Assembly (NCBI GenBank): GCA_016199665.1
Contig: JACQGG010000227.1
Location: 1-36,702, forward strand
DNA length: 36,702 nucleotides
Direction: 5' to 3'
DNA from: Acidobacteriota bacterium
GTDB taxonomy: Bacteria; Acidobacteriota; UBA6911; JACQSX01
Shown one piece after another: positions 15,490-25,189 of this stretch. The notes beneath the pieces were generated by a model. That model was not told where the DNA came from, did no database searches, and saw only the letters and a list, made by a program, of their open reading frames with translations. The position numbers and the translations under genes were made by a program. How positions within the stretch are numbered: position 1 is the stretch's first letter; each line of letters opens with the position of its first letter.

Positions 15490-16575
15490 TTACGCTGCGT
15501 TCGCACCCATCAGGCCAACCGCCAGATCAATAATTTCTTCAGCGCTTCGCGCATTAAAAAATCGACGGATCGCAGATTCCATTTCCTTTCGCTGCTCCGG
15601 GCGCCGGTGCAACTCCAGTACGCTGTTCGCCAACGCGCCCGCCGTCAGTTCCGATTGCGGCAGAAGGCGCGCCGCACCCTGTGACGCAAGGCAGCGGGCA
15701 TTGACCATCTGGTGGTCATCGGCGGCAAAGGGAAACGGCACCAGGACGGCACACTTTCCCGCGGCGGCCAACTCCGCCAGGGTTGAAGCGCCCGCGCGGC
15801 AAATAACCAGGGAAGCCTGAGACATGGCCCGTGGCATGTCGTCGATAAACGGCCGTACCTCCCACCACGCCGAGCCATACCGGCGACAGGACTCAAACTC
15901 AGCGGTGCCCGTCTGATGAATCACCCGCAGGTCGGGGATCTGTTCCCTCAGCCTGGGGATCGCTTCGATGGCCGCCGCGTTGATCGCGCGGCTTCCCTGG
16001 CTGCCTCCGAAGATCAGGAGAGTGAAACCCGGCGGTGGCGGCGCGCACGCCTGAAAGAATTCCCTGCGCACTGGAATTCCGGTGAGGCGGGTTTTTTCAC
16101 CAAAGTAACGGCGCGCCTCCGGAAAAGCCACCGCCGCGAGCCGGATGCTGCGCGACAGCCAGCGGTTGGCCAGTCCCGGCCTGGCATTGGGCTCTACAAT
16201 CATGGAGGGAGTCCCCAGCAGGGTCGCAGCCAGGAGAACGGGACCCGAAGCGTACCCCCCCACCCCGATCGCCACATGCGGACGGAAGGACCGCGTGATT
16301 TGCAGGCAGCGCAGCAGCGATCCGGGCAGCTTCATCAGGTTTCTCAAGAGGCAAAGCGGCGGCACACCCTTCAGTTGAGCCACATCCAACAACTGCAGCG
16401 GAATTCCGGCCGGAACCAGAAGCCGCTCCTCCAGCCTGCCGCGCGCTCCCACAAACAGCACTTCATTCCCCGCCATCCGGCTCTTCCACTCCTGCGCCAG
16501 CGCAATGCCTATGAAAATGTGCCCTCCCGTGCCTCCCCCGCCTACCAGCAGCCGCAACGGTCCGGTCTGACCCAC
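15490..16575 (-). CDS. murG: Lipid II synthase MurG (N-acetylglucosaminyltransferase)
   Basis: MurG transfers GlcNAc from UDP-GlcNAc to lipid I at the inner membrane face to make lipid II. The 361-residue GT28 protein has the N-terminal glycine loop GGGGTGGH at about 12-19, the second loop IGVGGYASGP near 105 and the C-domain donor-binding GGSQGSRAIN near 190, followed by CRAGASTLAEL and VPFPFAADDHQ. The residues after GGTGGH are IFIG where many MurGs have a Pro (VFPG or IYPA). The GTG start at 16575 has GGGGAT about 8 bases upstream. The gene lies 14 bases after ftsW and 4 bases before murC. Confidence 0.97.
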   Translation of the reverse strand: MGQTGPLRLLVGGGGTGGHIFIGIALAQEWKSRMAGNEVLFVGARGRLEERLLVPAGIPLQLLDVAQLKGVPPLCLLRNLMKLPGSLLRCLQITRSFRPHVAIGVGGYASGPVLLAATLLGTPSMIVEPNARPGLANRWLSRSIRLAAVAFPEARRYFGEKTRLTGIPVRREFFQACAPPPPGFTLLIFGGSQGSRAINAAAIEAIPRLREQIPDLRVIHQTGTAEFESCRRYGSAWWEVRPFIDDMPRAMSQASLVICRAGASTLAELAAAGKCAVLVPFPFAADDHQMVNARCLASQGAARLLPQSELTAGALANSVLELHRRPEQRKEMESAIRRFFNARSAEEIIDLAVGLMGANAA

Positions 16576-16589
16576 CTAAGTATCCCCAT

Positions 16590-17774
16590 TCATTCGGTGC
16601 GATGGTCCATCCGCGAAGAAATGTTCAACAACAGTCCGACGCTCAACAAGGTTGCCATCAACGAAGATCCACCCAGACTGATAAAAGGCAGCGGAAGACC
16701 CTTGTTGGGCATCAGGCTGAGAACGACGCTGGCATGGATGAGCGCCTGAATCACAATCAGATGGGTCAGTCCCAGCGCGAGGTAGCGCTCCAAAGGATCT
16801 CGCGCATACCGGGCAATGCGCAGTCCCCGCCAGTAAAACGCCATAAACAGCATCAACACCAGAAGACACCCCCACAAACCCAGCTCTTCCCCAATCACGG
16901 CGTAGATAAAGTCAGTGTGGGGCATGGGCAGAAAGAACAGTTTTTGCTTGCCGCCAGCCAAACCGGTTCCCCAGGGCCCCCCGCTGCCCACCGCGATCAG
17001 GGACTGGTGGATCTGGTAGCCGATGCCCAGCGAGTGCTCGAAGGGATTCAAAAATGCAAGCATGCGGTTTCGGCGGTAGGAAACGCTGAACACCAGCGCG
17101 TACGCCGCCGGGATTACCGCAGCAGCAGCGGCCAGCAAATAGCTCAGCCGGAGACCGGCCGCAAACAATAGAATCGCCGCGGACAGGAGTACGCAGAGGG
17201 TGGTTCCCAAATCCGGTTCGTTCAGAATCAGCGCGGCAAAAACGCTCACCACTGCAACGCACGGCAACAGTCCCCGGCGCCAATGATTGACGACCGGCTG
17301 TCTGCGGCTGAGATACGAAGCCAGGAATACGATGAGAAACACCTTCACAAATTCCGACGGCTGCAAGGTGATTCCCGGCAGCCGAATCCAGCGCCTGGCG
17401 CCATTGACCGGAGGGAAAAAATAGACCGCGACCAGCGCGGCCAGCGAACCCCCAAGCATCCACATCAGCAACCGGGGCGAACCGAGCTTGCTGCAGTTGA
17501 GCTTCATGCCGAAGAGCATCAGCAGAATTCCTCCCACAGCAAACACGCTCTGTCTCAGAAAGTAGTAAAAGCCGGCGCCGTGCTCTTCGCGGGCCATCAC
17601 CATGGACGCGCTGTAGACCATGGCGAGCCCGAAAAACAGAAGGGTCAGGCTCACCCAGAGCAGGATCTTGTCTGACGGAAACGCGCCGGGCTCATCCTGC
17701 GGCAGCGAGGCGTGAGAATAGACGGCGCCACTTTCGCGGTTCCCGCCGCCCTGAATTTCCCCAGTCCGGCTCAT
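16590..17774 (-). CDS. ftsW: SEDS-family septal peptidoglycan polymerase FtsW
   Basis: FtsW is the membrane glycan polymerase that works with FtsI at the septum. The 394-residue protein has a hydrophilic N-terminus of about 35 residues and about ten transmembrane helices. Family marks include NGARRWIRLPGITLQPSEFVK split over two segments near residue 125, NEPDLGTT, HTDFIYAVIGEELG and the terminal GLPLPFISLGGSS. Its ATG overlaps the murD stop (ATGA, 17771-17774), so translation is probably coupled. RodA is the alternative paralogue, but the position between murD and murG fits FtsW. Confidence 0.97.
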   Translation of the reverse strand: MSRTGEIQGGGNRESGAVYSHASLPQDEPGAFPSDKILLWVSLTLLFFGLAMVYSASMVMAREEHGAGFYYFLRQSVFAVGGILLMLFGMKLNCSKLGSPRLLMWMLGGSLAALVAVYFFPPVNGARRWIRLPGITLQPSEFVKVFLIVFLASYLSRRQPVVNHWRRGLLPCVAVVSVFAALILNEPDLGTTLCVLLSAAILLFAAGLRLSYLLAAAAAVIPAAYALVFSVSYRRNRMLAFLNPFEHSLGIGYQIHQSLIAVGSGGPWGTGLAGGKQKLFFLPMPHTDFIYAVIGEELGLWGCLLVLMLFMAFYWRGLRIARYARDPLERYLALGLTHLIVIQALIHASVVLSLMPNKGLPLPFISLGGSSLMATLLSVGLLLNISSRMDHRTE

Positions 17775-19153
17775 TTCGCGTTCTTCTCTTTCAGTTCACA
17801 CACCGCCGCCTTGAAAACCTGCCCCCGTTCCTGGTAGTCGCGAAACATGTCAAAACTGGCGCACCCGGGCGCCAGCAGCACGATGTCTCCAGCCCGCGCC
17901 ATCGAAAACGCGACCCGCACTGCTGCGCGCATGTCCGCAACACAGCTTGCCGCGATCTGCGCTCCCAGGGCCGACTGAATCTTGGGCGCCGCCTCCCCCA
18001 GGAGAACCAGATGGCGGACGCGCCCTTTTGCAATCTCGCGCAGCGTGGCAAAATCAGCGCCCTTGTCCCGTCCTCCCATGATGACAACCAGGGGCTCGCG
18101 GAAAGCCTGCAGCGCTTTGGCGGCTGCGTCGACATTGGTCGCCTTCGAATCATTGAAGAATGCAACCCCGGCGACGGTTTCCACCTGCTCCAGGCGGTGC
18201 TCCATGGCTTTGAAGTCTCGCACCGCCTCGGCAATTCGCTCCGGCTCGACTTGGGCCGCGACCCCCGCCGCGGTGCAGGCCAGAACGTTTTCCACGTTGT
18301 GATCTCCCCGCAGCCGGATGTCACTCAGTGGAAGCAGCGCTGCCTCGCCGTCGTCGGTCCGGATGAAAATTCTCGCGTCTTTTACAAATGCTCCCCGGCA
18401 TACCGGCCGCTGCCTCCCAAACCAGAGGACTCGCGCGCGAAGAGCCGCAGCCATCGAGGCCACCCGGGCATCGTCTGCGTTCAGAACCGCCACATCGTCC
18501 TGCCGCTGATTGGCGAAGATTCTTGACTTGGCGCTCTGATACGCTTTCATGTCTTTGTACCGGTCCATGTGGTCCGGCGTCAGATTCAGCAGGACTGCCA
18601 CATTGGGGCGGAACTGATCAACGGTCTCCAATTGAAAGCTGGACAACTCGATCGAGTGCCAGCAGGTCTCGTCCTCCGCTTCCACCCGGTCAATCAACGG
18701 CACGCCGATGTTTCCGCTTACGAAGGTTTTCCGATACTGCTTTGCGAGGATCAAGCCGATCAGCGCCGTACAGGTGGTTTTCCCATTGGAACCGGTGATC
18801 CCGACGGTGCGTCCCTTCAGAAAGCGATAGGCGAGTTCGATTTCCGAGATTACCGGAACTCCACATGCGACCGCCCATCGCACGCTCGGATGCGTGACGG
18901 GCACGCCCGGGCTCAGGACCACCAGAACGAGCTTGCCGAACTGCAGCGGCAAGGTCCCTCCCAAACAAAGCTTCACCCGAGAGGAGTCGTGGCCCGCGGC
19001 GGCCCATACCTGCCCGATCTGCCCTGACAATTCCGGCTCGTTCTTGTCGTCCGTCACGAGGATGTTGGCGCCCCGCATGAGAAGAAATCGCGCCACAGAC
19101 ACTCCGGTTCTTCCCAGCCCGACCACAAGAATCGACTTGCTCGCCAGATCCAT
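17771..19153 (-). CDS. murD: UDP-N-acetylmuramoyl-L-alanine-D-glutamate ligase MurD
   Basis: MurD adds D-glutamate to UDP-MurNAc-L-Ala. The 460-residue protein starts with a nucleotide-fold domain (ILVVGLGRTGVSVARFL), then the ATP-binding GITGSNGKTT at about 118-127, SSFQLETVDQFRPNVAVLLN, the NLTPDHMDRY metal and ATP site, and the C-domain with HRLEQV and NDSKATN. Length and motif order are normal. It starts 6 bases after mraY ends and its stop overlaps the ftsW start. Confidence 0.98.
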   Translation of the reverse strand: MDLASKSILVVGLGRTGVSVARFLLMRGANILVTDDKNEPELSGQIGQVWAAAGHDSSRVKLCLGGTLPLQFGKLVLVVLSPGVPVTHPSVRWAVACGVPVISEIELAYRFLKGRTVGITGSNGKTTCTALIGLILAKQYRKTFVSGNIGVPLIDRVEAEDETCWHSIELSSFQLETVDQFRPNVAVLLNLTPDHMDRYKDMKAYQSAKSRIFANQRQDDVAVLNADDARVASMAAALRARVLWFGRQRPVCRGAFVKDARIFIRTDDGEAALLPLSDIRLRGDHNVENVLACTAAGVAAQVEPERIAEAVRDFKAMEHRLEQVETVAGVAFFNDSKATNVDAAAKALQAFREPLVVIMGGRDKGADFATLREIAKGRVRHLVLLGEAAPKIQSALGAQIAASCVADMRAAVRVAFSMARAGDIVLLAPGCASFDMFRDYQERGQVFKAAVCELKEKNAK

Positions 19154-19159
19154 GTCGCA

Positions 19160-20272
19160 TCACCGCAACTTGAGAGTGGTTAAGCTGAACAAGGCGAAGA
19201 TCAGCGCGAGGATCCAGAATCTAACTACGACTTTGGGCTCTTTCCACCCCCGTAACTCGAGATCGTGGTGAACCGGCGCCATTCGGAAAATCCTTTTGCG
19301 GCGCAACCGGTACGACCCCACCTGCATGATCACCGAGAGCGCCTCAACAACGAAAATGCCGCCGATGAACGGCAGCAGCAGTTCCTGCTTGACCAGCACC
19401 GCGACGGTGCCGATTGCGCCTCCCAGTGCGTTGGAACCCACGTCGCCCATGAATACTTCGGCCGGATACGCGTTGTACCAGAGAAATCCCAGGGTGGCTC
19501 CCGACATGGCCCCGCAAAAGATGGTCAGCTCGCTGGCGTACGTGTTCTTGATGAGATCGAGATAGACGGCAAAAGTGGCGTGAGCGGTCACGTAGGTCAG
19601 CACGGTGAGGGCGGACGCCGCAATCACTACTGATCCGGCGGCCAGCCCGTCCAGTCCGTCGGTCAAATTCACCGCGTTGGAACAGCCGACGACTACCAGG
19701 ACGACAAACGCAATAAAAGGCAGATAGGTTGAGTACCCCACGACATGGAAATCCATGGTGGGGGTGATCTTCTTGAAAAATGGGACGCTCAACTGAAGAC
19801 TGTAGAGCCCGTGGTGATGGAGCAGAATCAGCACGACCGCCACGGCCAGCGCGGCCAGCACCTGGCAGCCGAACTTGGCACGCCCGGTCATCCCCAGCGA
19901 CTGCTTGCGCGCCACTTTCAGGTAATCGTCGCGAAAGCCGATCAGCCCGAACAGCAGCATCGATGCCAGCGCAATCCAGACATAGTAGTTCGACAGGTCC
20001 GCCCAAAGCACGGTGGGGGCGAGCACGTTGGCCACAATCATCACGCCCCCCATGGTGGGGGTGCCGGCCTTGGTCTGGTGACCTGCCGGCCCTTCTTCAC
20101 GGATGTACTGTCCGATTTGAAACTGCTTGAGCCGCCGGATCATCCACGGCCCGACAACCAGGCTCAACACCAGGGCAGTGAGCGAGGCGCACGCCGTGCG
20201 AAACGTGATGTAGCGAACCACGTTGAGCAGAGTAAATTCCTGGTGAAACTGATAAAGCAGATGATAAATCAT
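19160..20272 (-). CDS. mraY: Phospho-MurNAc-pentapeptide translocase MraY
   Basis: MraY moves phospho-MurNAc-pentapeptide onto undecaprenyl phosphate to make lipid I in the inner membrane. The 370-residue protein has about ten transmembrane segments and the family motifs AGTPTMGG, RDDYLK, NAVNLTDGLDGLA and FMGDVGSNALGG. The loop usually written PVHHHFE or PIHHHYE reads PVHHDLE here, so the third His is replaced by Asp; the first two are kept. The serine or asparagine after GDVGS also departs from the common GDVGSLALG. The start ATG overlaps the murF stop (20269-20272). Confidence 0.97.
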   Translation of the reverse strand: MIYHLLYQFHQEFTLLNVVRYITFRTACASLTALVLSLVVGPWMIRRLKQFQIGQYIREEGPAGHQTKAGTPTMGGVMIVANVLAPTVLWADLSNYYVWIALASMLLFGLIGFRDDYLKVARKQSLGMTGRAKFGCQVLAALAVAVVLILLHHHGLYSLQLSVPFFKKITPTMDFHVVGYSTYLPFIAFVVLVVVGCSNAVNLTDGLDGLAAGSVVIAASALTVLTYVTAHATFAVYLDLIKNTYASELTIFCGAMSGATLGFLWYNAYPAEVFMGDVGSNALGGAIGTVAVLVKQELLLPFIGGIFVVEALSVIMQVGSYRLRRKRIFRMAPVHHDLELRGWKEPKVVVRFWILALIFALFSLTTLKLR

Positions 20273-21660
20273 GCCGCTTCCATGCAGCCGTAATCACTCA
20301 CCAGACGCTGCACCACTTTCTCCGTATGCACGCCGCGCGAACCCTTCACCAGCATCAGATCGCCCGAGCGGCACAGCGTTGACGCGAATCCAGCCGCCGT
20401 GTCGCTGTCCGGAAAAAAACGGACCTGGGATGCGGGGACGCCGCCATAGCGGGCCCCTTCGCAAATGTCTGCCGCATGCCCCTGAACTCCGATGATCCAG
20501 TCAAACCCCATCTCCGCCAGCTCCACACCGGCGGTAAAGTGGTACTCACGGCTGCGGGAACCCAGCTCCAGCATCTCTCCAAGAACCGCAATTCTGCGGG
20601 AATATCCGGCCAGTGCCGCGGCCGCGGCCGCGACTTCGCGCAGGGCGGCCGGATTGGAATTGTAGGAATCATCCATCACCGTGGCGGAGACCTTCAAATG
20701 CACGATGCGCCCGCGCATGGGCGCCGGGCTGAGGGACCCAGCCGCGGCCGCTATTTCTTCCAAAGCCAATCCCAGCAGCGAGCCCGCCGCGGCCGCAGCC
20801 AGGAAGTCATAGACGAAATATCTGCCCGCGGCTGGAAGGGTGACGCGGGCTCGAGAGGGCCCCAGCGACAACTCAAAATCAGTGCGGTGCAGATTTATGA
20901 CCTGGATTTTCTCGGCGCGCACCCCGGCGCCCTGGGAAGTTCCAAAGCTGATTTTCTCGCCACGGAATTCTTCGGCACGCCGGGCCAGAAGTGCATCGTC
21001 GGCGTTGTAGATCCAGGTGCCCCGATCCTCAAGGAAATCGGCCAGCTCGGTCTTGGCCTTGGCAATTTCTTCCAGCGATCGGAAAAATTCCAGGTGTACC
21101 GGCTGCACATTGGTGATCACTCCGACGTTGGGCTCGGCAATGCCGCAGAGCGCGGTGATCTCGCCGGGAGAGGACATGCCCATCTCCAGGACTGCCACTT
21201 CGCTGGTCTCTGGCATGCGCAGCAGGGAGAGGGGAAGGCCGTAACGATTGTTGAGGTTGCCTGGATTGGAATACACCTGGAAGCGGGCATGGAGAATCGA
21301 CGTGGCGAAAGTCTTGGTCGTGGTCTTACCCGAGCTGCCGGTGACCGCGATCAGTTTCCCGCCCCACTGGCGCCGATACTCCAGCGCCAGTCCCTGCAGC
21401 GCCCGGGTCGTGTCGGCCACCAGCAACTGTGAGTTGCTGGGGGAGATCTCCGGCCGCACCCTGGAGACGACCGCCGCCGCGGCGCCCTTCTGAAATGCTG
21501 CATAAAGAAAGTCGTGACCGTCAAAGCGCCCTCCCTTGATGGCGAAGAAAAGGTCGCCGGGCTGGAGCGAGCGGCTGTCAATGGAAAAACCGGTAATGGC
21601 GGGAAGCCTGGCGCCCACAAGCCTGGCGCCCAGCGCCCGGATCACCTGCTCGGCCGTCAT
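20269..21660 (-). CDS. murF: UDP-MurNAc-tripeptide D-alanyl-D-alanine ligase MurF
   Basis: MurF adds D-Ala-D-Ala to the UDP-MurNAc tripeptide and completes the stem peptide. From the ATG at 21660 the product has 463 residues: the substrate domain with GFSIDSRSLQPGDLFFAIKG, the ATP loop AVTGSSGKTTTK at about 105-116, NPGNLNNRYGLP, EMGMSSPGEI and the C-domain with DDSYNSNPAAL. This ATG overlaps the murE stop as ATGA (21657-21660); the longer frame to 21729 would run deep into murE and is not needed. The absence of ddl in this cluster means the D-Ala-D-Ala substrate must come from a gene elsewhere. Confidence 0.97.
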   Translation of the reverse strand: MTAEQVIRALGARLVGARLPAITGFSIDSRSLQPGDLFFAIKGGRFDGHDFLYAAFQKGAAAAVVSRVRPEISPSNSQLLVADTTRALQGLALEYRRQWGGKLIAVTGSSGKTTTKTFATSILHARFQVYSNPGNLNNRYGLPLSLLRMPETSEVAVLEMGMSSPGEITALCGIAEPNVGVITNVQPVHLEFFRSLEEIAKAKTELADFLEDRGTWIYNADDALLARRAEEFRGEKISFGTSQGAGVRAEKIQVINLHRTDFELSLGPSRARVTLPAAGRYFVYDFLAAAAAGSLLGLALEEIAAAAGSLSPAPMRGRIVHLKVSATVMDDSYNSNPAALREVAAAAAALAGYSRRIAVLGEMLELGSRSREYHFTAGVELAEMGFDWIIGVQGHAADICEGARYGGVPASQVRFFPDSDTAAGFASTLCRSGDLMLVKGSRGVHTEKVVQRLVSDYGCMEAA

Positions 21661-23111
21661 CGCGTCTCCTCCAGAGCCCGGCGCGCCTCCTCCCGGTCTG
21701 AGAACGGGATTCTTTGACCGCCCACCCACTGGCAGTCTTCATGACCTTTACCGGCCAGGATCACCACATCGCCGGCTCCGGCCCGATGGATCGCATGTCG
21801 GATGGCTTCTCGGCGGTCGGCAATTCTCACGTAAGGCGTGGCGGCCATCTTAAGCGGCGCTTCAATTTCATCCAGGATGACTTCCGGATCCTCACTGCGG
21901 GGATTGTCCGAAGTCAGCGCCACAAAGTCGGCGTATCGCGCGGCTACTTCACCCATAAGGGCGCGCTTGCCTCGATCCCGGTCCCCTCCGCAGCCGAAAA
22001 CCACAAACACGCGTCCCCGAGTGACGGTACGGGCTGTAAGCAGCGCATTCTTCAGCGCGTCATTCGTGTGGGCGAAGTCGACAAAAAGTTGGATGCCTCT
22101 GTCATTGGCGATGCGCTCCATGCGACCCGGCACCGATCGCAGGCGGGCGACACCCTTCTGAACCCCGTTTTCCGCCAAACCCATTTCCAGGGCTGCGGCA
22201 CACGCGCCAAGGATGTTGTAGACGTTGGGAACGCCGATCAGCGGCGATTCAACCAACATGTTATGTTTCCCCGAAAGGCGGAATGCCACGCCATCCGGCC
22301 CATAGCCCACATGCTCGGCTCGGAATTCATTTGCGGGATTCAAGCCGAAGCTGACCCTTTCATGGGCGACCTCGCCCCAGAGACGTTCCCCGTAGGGATC
22401 GTCCCGATTGATGACGCAGATCGGGGCGCCAAAAGCGGCCTCCGTGAAAAACCGGCGCTTGGCATGGTAGTAGCCTTCAAACGTCCGGTGAAAATCAAGA
22501 TGCTCGCGCGTCAAGTTAGTGAAAATCGCAGCTTGGAATTGCAGCGCATCGCAGCGGCGCAGCTCCAGCGCATGGGAAGAAACTTCCATGCTGGCAAACT
22601 GACAGCCGGCGGCCACCGCATTGCGCAAAAACTGCTGCGTGTCAGGAGACTCCGGCGTGGTGTGCTCGACCGGCGCCGAATCGTCGCCGATGCGCCGCTC
22701 GATCGTCCCCAGCATCGCCGTCCTGCTCCCGCAGGCTCGAAAAATCGAGTCCAGCAGGAAGGCCGTCGTTGTCTTGCCGTTGGTCCCGGTCACTCCTACC
22801 AGGGCGATCTCCCGGCTGGGGTGGGAATAGAAATTCGCGGCAATTCCGGCCATTGCGGTCCGGTCATGCGCCACTTGAACCCAGGCAGCCGCCGGATGAA
22901 TCCCCGGGCGCTCGGACACGACGGCCGCCGCTCCCCGCCCCAGGGCCTCATTCACGAACTGGTTTCCATCCGACCGAAAACCGCGGATGGCAAAGAACAG
23001 AAATCCGGGTTTGACCGCCGCGGCATGGTAGGCCAGTCCCGTGATCTCCCGGCTTGGCTCTCCCGCGACCCCCTTCATTTCAATCCCTTTCAGCAGTTGA
23101 ACCAAGTTCAA
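21657..23111 (-). CDS. murE: UDP-MurNAc-tripeptide synthetase MurE, meso-diaminopimelate type
   Basis: MurE adds the third residue of the stem peptide. The motif DNPR at about residues 402-405 is the one associated with meso-diaminopimelate as substrate, in contrast to lysine-adding enzymes. Other marks are TGTNGKTTT at about 108-116, TTPESPD, SMEVSSHAL, NLTREHLDFH and the carbamylated-lysine region YYHAKRRFF. I choose a TTG start at 23111, giving MNLVQLLKGIE, the usual MurE beginning, with AAGGA about 6 bases upstream and a 484-residue protein. A longer open frame to 23225 exists but would extend into ftsI coding sequence and lacks family similarity. With the TTG start the gene overlaps the 3' end of ftsI by 32 bases. 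Confidence 0.95.
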   Translation of the reverse strand: MNLVQLLKGIEMKGVAGEPSREITGLAYHAAAVKPGFLFFAIRGFRSDGNQFVNEALGRGAAAVVSERPGIHPAAAWVQVAHDRTAMAGIAANFYSHPSREIALVGVTGTNGKTTTAFLLDSIFRACGSRTAMLGTIERRIGDDSAPVEHTTPESPDTQQFLRNAVAAGCQFASMEVSSHALELRRCDALQFQAAIFTNLTREHLDFHRTFEGYYHAKRRFFTEAAFGAPICVINRDDPYGERLWGEVAHERVSFGLNPANEFRAEHVGYGPDGVAFRLSGKHNMLVESPLIGVPNVYNILGACAAALEMGLAENGVQKGVARLRSVPGRMERIANDRGIQLFVDFAHTNDALKNALLTARTVTRGRVFVVFGCGGDRDRGKRALMGEVAARYADFVALTSDNPRSEDPEVILDEIEAPLKMAATPYVRIADRREAIRHAIHRAGAGDVVILAGKGHEDCQWVGGQRIPFSDREEARRALEETR

Positions 23112-25155
23112 GCGATGTCCTTGCCCCCAGAAGCTTCGGCGCAGCAGCCCGAAAATTAAAGAATACCTCACACACCGTGTCCCGGGAGACGGTCGATCCA
23201 GGCTGGGGACGCTGCGCGACGGCATGGCCGGCGCCGATGACTTTGAGCTTCAGACCGAGCTGCGAACACTGCCGGGCCACTTCACGAACGCTCTTGCCAG
23301 TGAAATCCGGAAGCCGGCTACTCACCAGCGGAACCACCACGAAGCCTCTGGCACCGGCGGCCCGCAACTGCGGCTCCTCTCTGAGTGCACTCTGCACGAC
23401 TTGCCGGATATCGATCCAGTCGCTCTCTTCAGCCGGGCGAGCCTTGGAGGGCGCGCGTTGGGATTGGGCAAACTGCAAGGTCTCCTTTTTCTGGGGTACG
23501 CCAAGCTGCACCAGCGAACGCTCCACAATTTCCTTGAACACAGGGGCCGCAACGGACCCGCCGTAAATCGCCCCCTCCGGTTCATCGATCATCACCAGCG
23601 TCACGATCGCGGGACTCTCTACCGGGGCAAATCCGACAAAGGAGGCGATGTATCGGGAATGTGAGTAGGCGCCGTCGACAAATTTCTGGGCGGTCCCGGT
23701 CTTGCCCGCCGCGGTATACCCGTAGGGTTTGGCCAGTTTACCGGTCCCTTCCTCGATCACCAGGTTGAGGGCGGCGCGGAGCTTGGCCGCCGTGTCCCGG
23801 CTGAGCACGCGATGCCGCTTCGGGGAGGGCACCCGAACTGTCTCCCCGTTGGGCGCAAGAACGCGATTTATGACCTGAGGTTGAATCCACTCCCCGCCGT
23901 TGGCCACAGCGGCAAAGGCGGAAACCAGTTGGAGGGACGTGACTCCGATTTCCTGGCCGATGGAGATGGCGCCGATGGAAAGACTTGACCAACTCTCCGG
24001 AGGGCGCAGCAGCCCGCTCTGTTCGCCGGGAAGCTCCACGCCGGTTGGCTCGCCGAAGCGAAAGCGGCGGATATACTGATACAACCTTTCTTCTCCAAGT
24101 CTGAGCCCGAGCTTGATGCTCCCGACGTTGCTTGACTTTGCCAGAATCTCGTTGAAGGTCAGCATGCCATAGGAATTGTGGGCTTCGCGGAACACCTTGC
24201 CGCCCAGAGAAAGTGTTCCCACGGCACAATTGATCCGCTCCTCTGGGGTGACCACCGCTTCTTCCAGCGCAGCCGAAGCGGTCACGATTTTGAAAGTGGA
24301 GCCGGGCTCGTAGCTATCCAGAATGGCGCGATTGCGCCTTGCTTCCTGTGAAGCCGCGCCATACTGATTGGGATTGAACGTCGGATAGGATGCCATGGCC
24401 AGTACTTCACCCGTGTGGGCGCGAACCACGACTGCCGCGCCGCCGGCCGCGTGAAACTTCTCGACTGCCCCGGCCAGCTGCTGCTCGGCGATGTATTGGA
24501 TGTTCTTGTCCAGATTCAGTACGACGATATTGCCCGCATGTGAATCGGGGTCGGGGACTCCAAACAGAATATGCCGCTTTGCATCCCTGGTGACGGCAAC
24601 CGTCTTGGTATCCCCACGAATCTCGCCGTCCAGCAAGAACTCAATGCCGGCAAGACCGGCGTGGTCAACGCCTACAAAGCCGACTACATGGCTGGCGAGC
24701 TCATGATTGGGGTAAAAGCGCTTGCTTTCTTTCTGAAAGTACACCCCCGGCAACGCCAGGGCCCGGACCTGCTCCGCTTCGCGAGGGGTTATTTTCCTTT
24801 TCACGTAAACAAAAGGCGCGCCCGAGGTGAACTTCTCCACCAAGCTCTCTTCCTCAAGACCCAGGATCGAAGCCAACTGGCGGGCGGCAAGCCGAGCATC
24901 CTTGAGTTCTTTGGGATGCGAATAGACTGAGTCGAGGCTGAGGCTGACGGCAAGTTCCTCCAGGTTCCGATCCAGGATGTCGCCGCGACGCGGAGTGATC
25001 TGGACATATCCCTGCTGTTGCTGCCGGGCCTTTTGAAGAAAAGCGCGGTGCTGGAAAACCTGGAGCTGCACCAGGCGCGCCACGATAATGAGCGCCCAGA
25101 GTAAAACCACTGCCGCCAGGAAAAACAGCCGGTGTGGGTTCAATTGGTTTTCCAT
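23080..25155 (-). CDS. ftsI: Septal penicillin-binding protein FtsI (PBP3-type) with PASTA domain
   Basis: This is the transpeptidase that crosslinks septal peptidoglycan beside FtsW. The 691-residue protein has a short cytoplasmic tail, one transmembrane helix at about 10-28 and a dimerisation domain beginning RRGDILDRN. The transpeptidase domain has Ser286 in GSTFK, SSN at 341-343 and KTG at 485-487. A PASTA-like segment (VPLVSSRLPDFTGKSVREVA) lies near the C-terminus at about 600-665. PASTA-bearing class B enzymes are common outside Proteobacteria. I choose the ATG at 25155 (MENQLNPHRL); an upstream GTG at 25221 lies inside a dispersed repeat and adds residues without family likeness. ftsL lies 236 bases upstream, an unusually large gap filled by that repeat. 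Confidence 0.95.
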   Translation of the reverse strand: MENQLNPHRLFFLAAVVLLWALIIVARLVQLQVFQHRAFLQKARQQQQGYVQITPRRGDILDRNLEELAVSLSLDSVYSHPKELKDARLAARQLASILGLEEESLVEKFTSGAPFVYVKRKITPREAEQVRALALPGVYFQKESKRFYPNHELASHVVGFVGVDHAGLAGIEFLLDGEIRGDTKTVAVTRDAKRHILFGVPDPDSHAGNIVVLNLDKNIQYIAEQQLAGAVEKFHAAGGAAVVVRAHTGEVLAMASYPTFNPNQYGAASQEARRNRAILDSYEPGSTFKIVTASAALEEAVVTPEERINCAVGTLSLGGKVFREAHNSYGMLTFNEILAKSSNVGSIKLGLRLGEERLYQYIRRFRFGEPTGVELPGEQSGLLRPPESWSSLSIGAISIGQEIGVTSLQLVSAFAAVANGGEWIQPQVINRVLAPNGETVRVPSPKRHRVLSRDTAAKLRAALNLVIEEGTGKLAKPYGYTAAGKTGTAQKFVDGAYSHSRYIASFVGFAPVESPAIVTLVMIDEPEGAIYGGSVAAPVFKEIVERSLVQLGVPQKKETLQFAQSQRAPSKARPAEESDWIDIRQVVQSALREEPQLRAAGARGFVVVPLVSSRLPDFTGKSVREVARQCSQLGLKLKVIGAGHAVAQRPQPGSTVSRDTVCEVFFNFRAAAPKLLGARTSLELGSTAERD

Positions 25156-25189
25156 GAGGAGCGCCTGCTTCGAGGTTGGGGCCAGGTTT

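Noticed and set aside
21714-23159. Long plus-strand open frame opposite murE (481 codons)
   Set aside because: It is the antisense shadow of murE, with no recognisable domain and the odd composition expected of a GC-rich antisense frame.
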